DNA of 50,188 nt from Candidatus Omnitrophota bacterium (lineage in GTDB: Bacteria > Omnitrophota > Omnitrophia > Omnitrophales > Omnitrophaceae): contig JAKQXH010000070.1 in assembly GCA_029561555.1 (NCBI GenBank), positions 1 to 50,188 of the forward strand. Direction: 5' to 3'. The translations under genes were made by a program, and so were the position numbers. A model generated the notes under the pieces. That model saw only the letters and a list, made by a program, of their open reading frames with translations, ran no database searches and had not been told where the DNA came from. Positions 50,112 to 50,188 of the stretch are shown piece after piece. The first letter of the stretch is position 1; each line of letters begins with the position of its first letter.

Positions 50112-50188
50112 CGATCTGACTCTAGTTACCTAGAGAGTCGGACTTTCTCTTCACCCTTGCGAGATCCTTCGTTTCACTCAGGATGACA
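50112..50188 (-). other. 3' end of a probable group I intron inserted in the tRNA anticodon loop
   Basis: Minus strand GGGTGAAGAGAAAGTCC (P3'/P7'-like), GACTCTCTAG-GTAA-CTAGAGTC GNRA-capped P9-like hairpin, AGATCG ending in G immediately before the tRNA exon. Confidence 0.5.

Overview
The window is a chromosomal segment of an uncultured-looking bacterium with Gram-negative envelope genes. I cannot fix the taxonomy. It is densely coding, with about 45 supportable CDSs. From left to right: a truncated pstA, pstB, phoU and a Porin_5-like porin, then ferritin and divergent phoR/phoB (phosphate regulon); a PDZ protein and gamma-glutamyltransferase; bacteriohemerythrin and a basic protein with a translation-factor-like barrel; CarD-like, CxxC-x17-CxxC and beta-carbonic-anhydrase genes; a run of transporters (ZIP, DUF1634+TauE/SafE, MgtE, DUF190+CrcB, CDF) and HemW; a three-gene exported coiled-coil/TPR/lipoprotein cassette; a HlyD/RbbA-like/permease/TolC-type efflux operon; a P3A-type H+-ATPase; katG; a histone-deacetylase-family hydrolase; and an accessory right end with an ORF6N gene. 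The observations most worth following are: (1) a 3' tRNA-Asn-like exon at the right edge (minus strand), apparently interrupted in the anticodon loop by the 3' end of a group I intron; (2) an unassigned, strongly structured candidate ncRNA at about 14092-14368, with three nested long-range helices; (3) a 20-bp terminator stem that also encodes the signal peptide of the next gene (9066-9112); (4) a 34-bp direct repeat bracketing a hairpin in the katG leader; (5) a shared palindromic operator-like motif (AAACCGGTACCGGATTA) upstream of the H+-ATPase and histone-deacetylase-family genes; (6) a tRNA-3'-end duplication plus paired palindromic repeats around the ORF6N gene. No CRISPR array, transposase, integrase or recognisable defence system was found.
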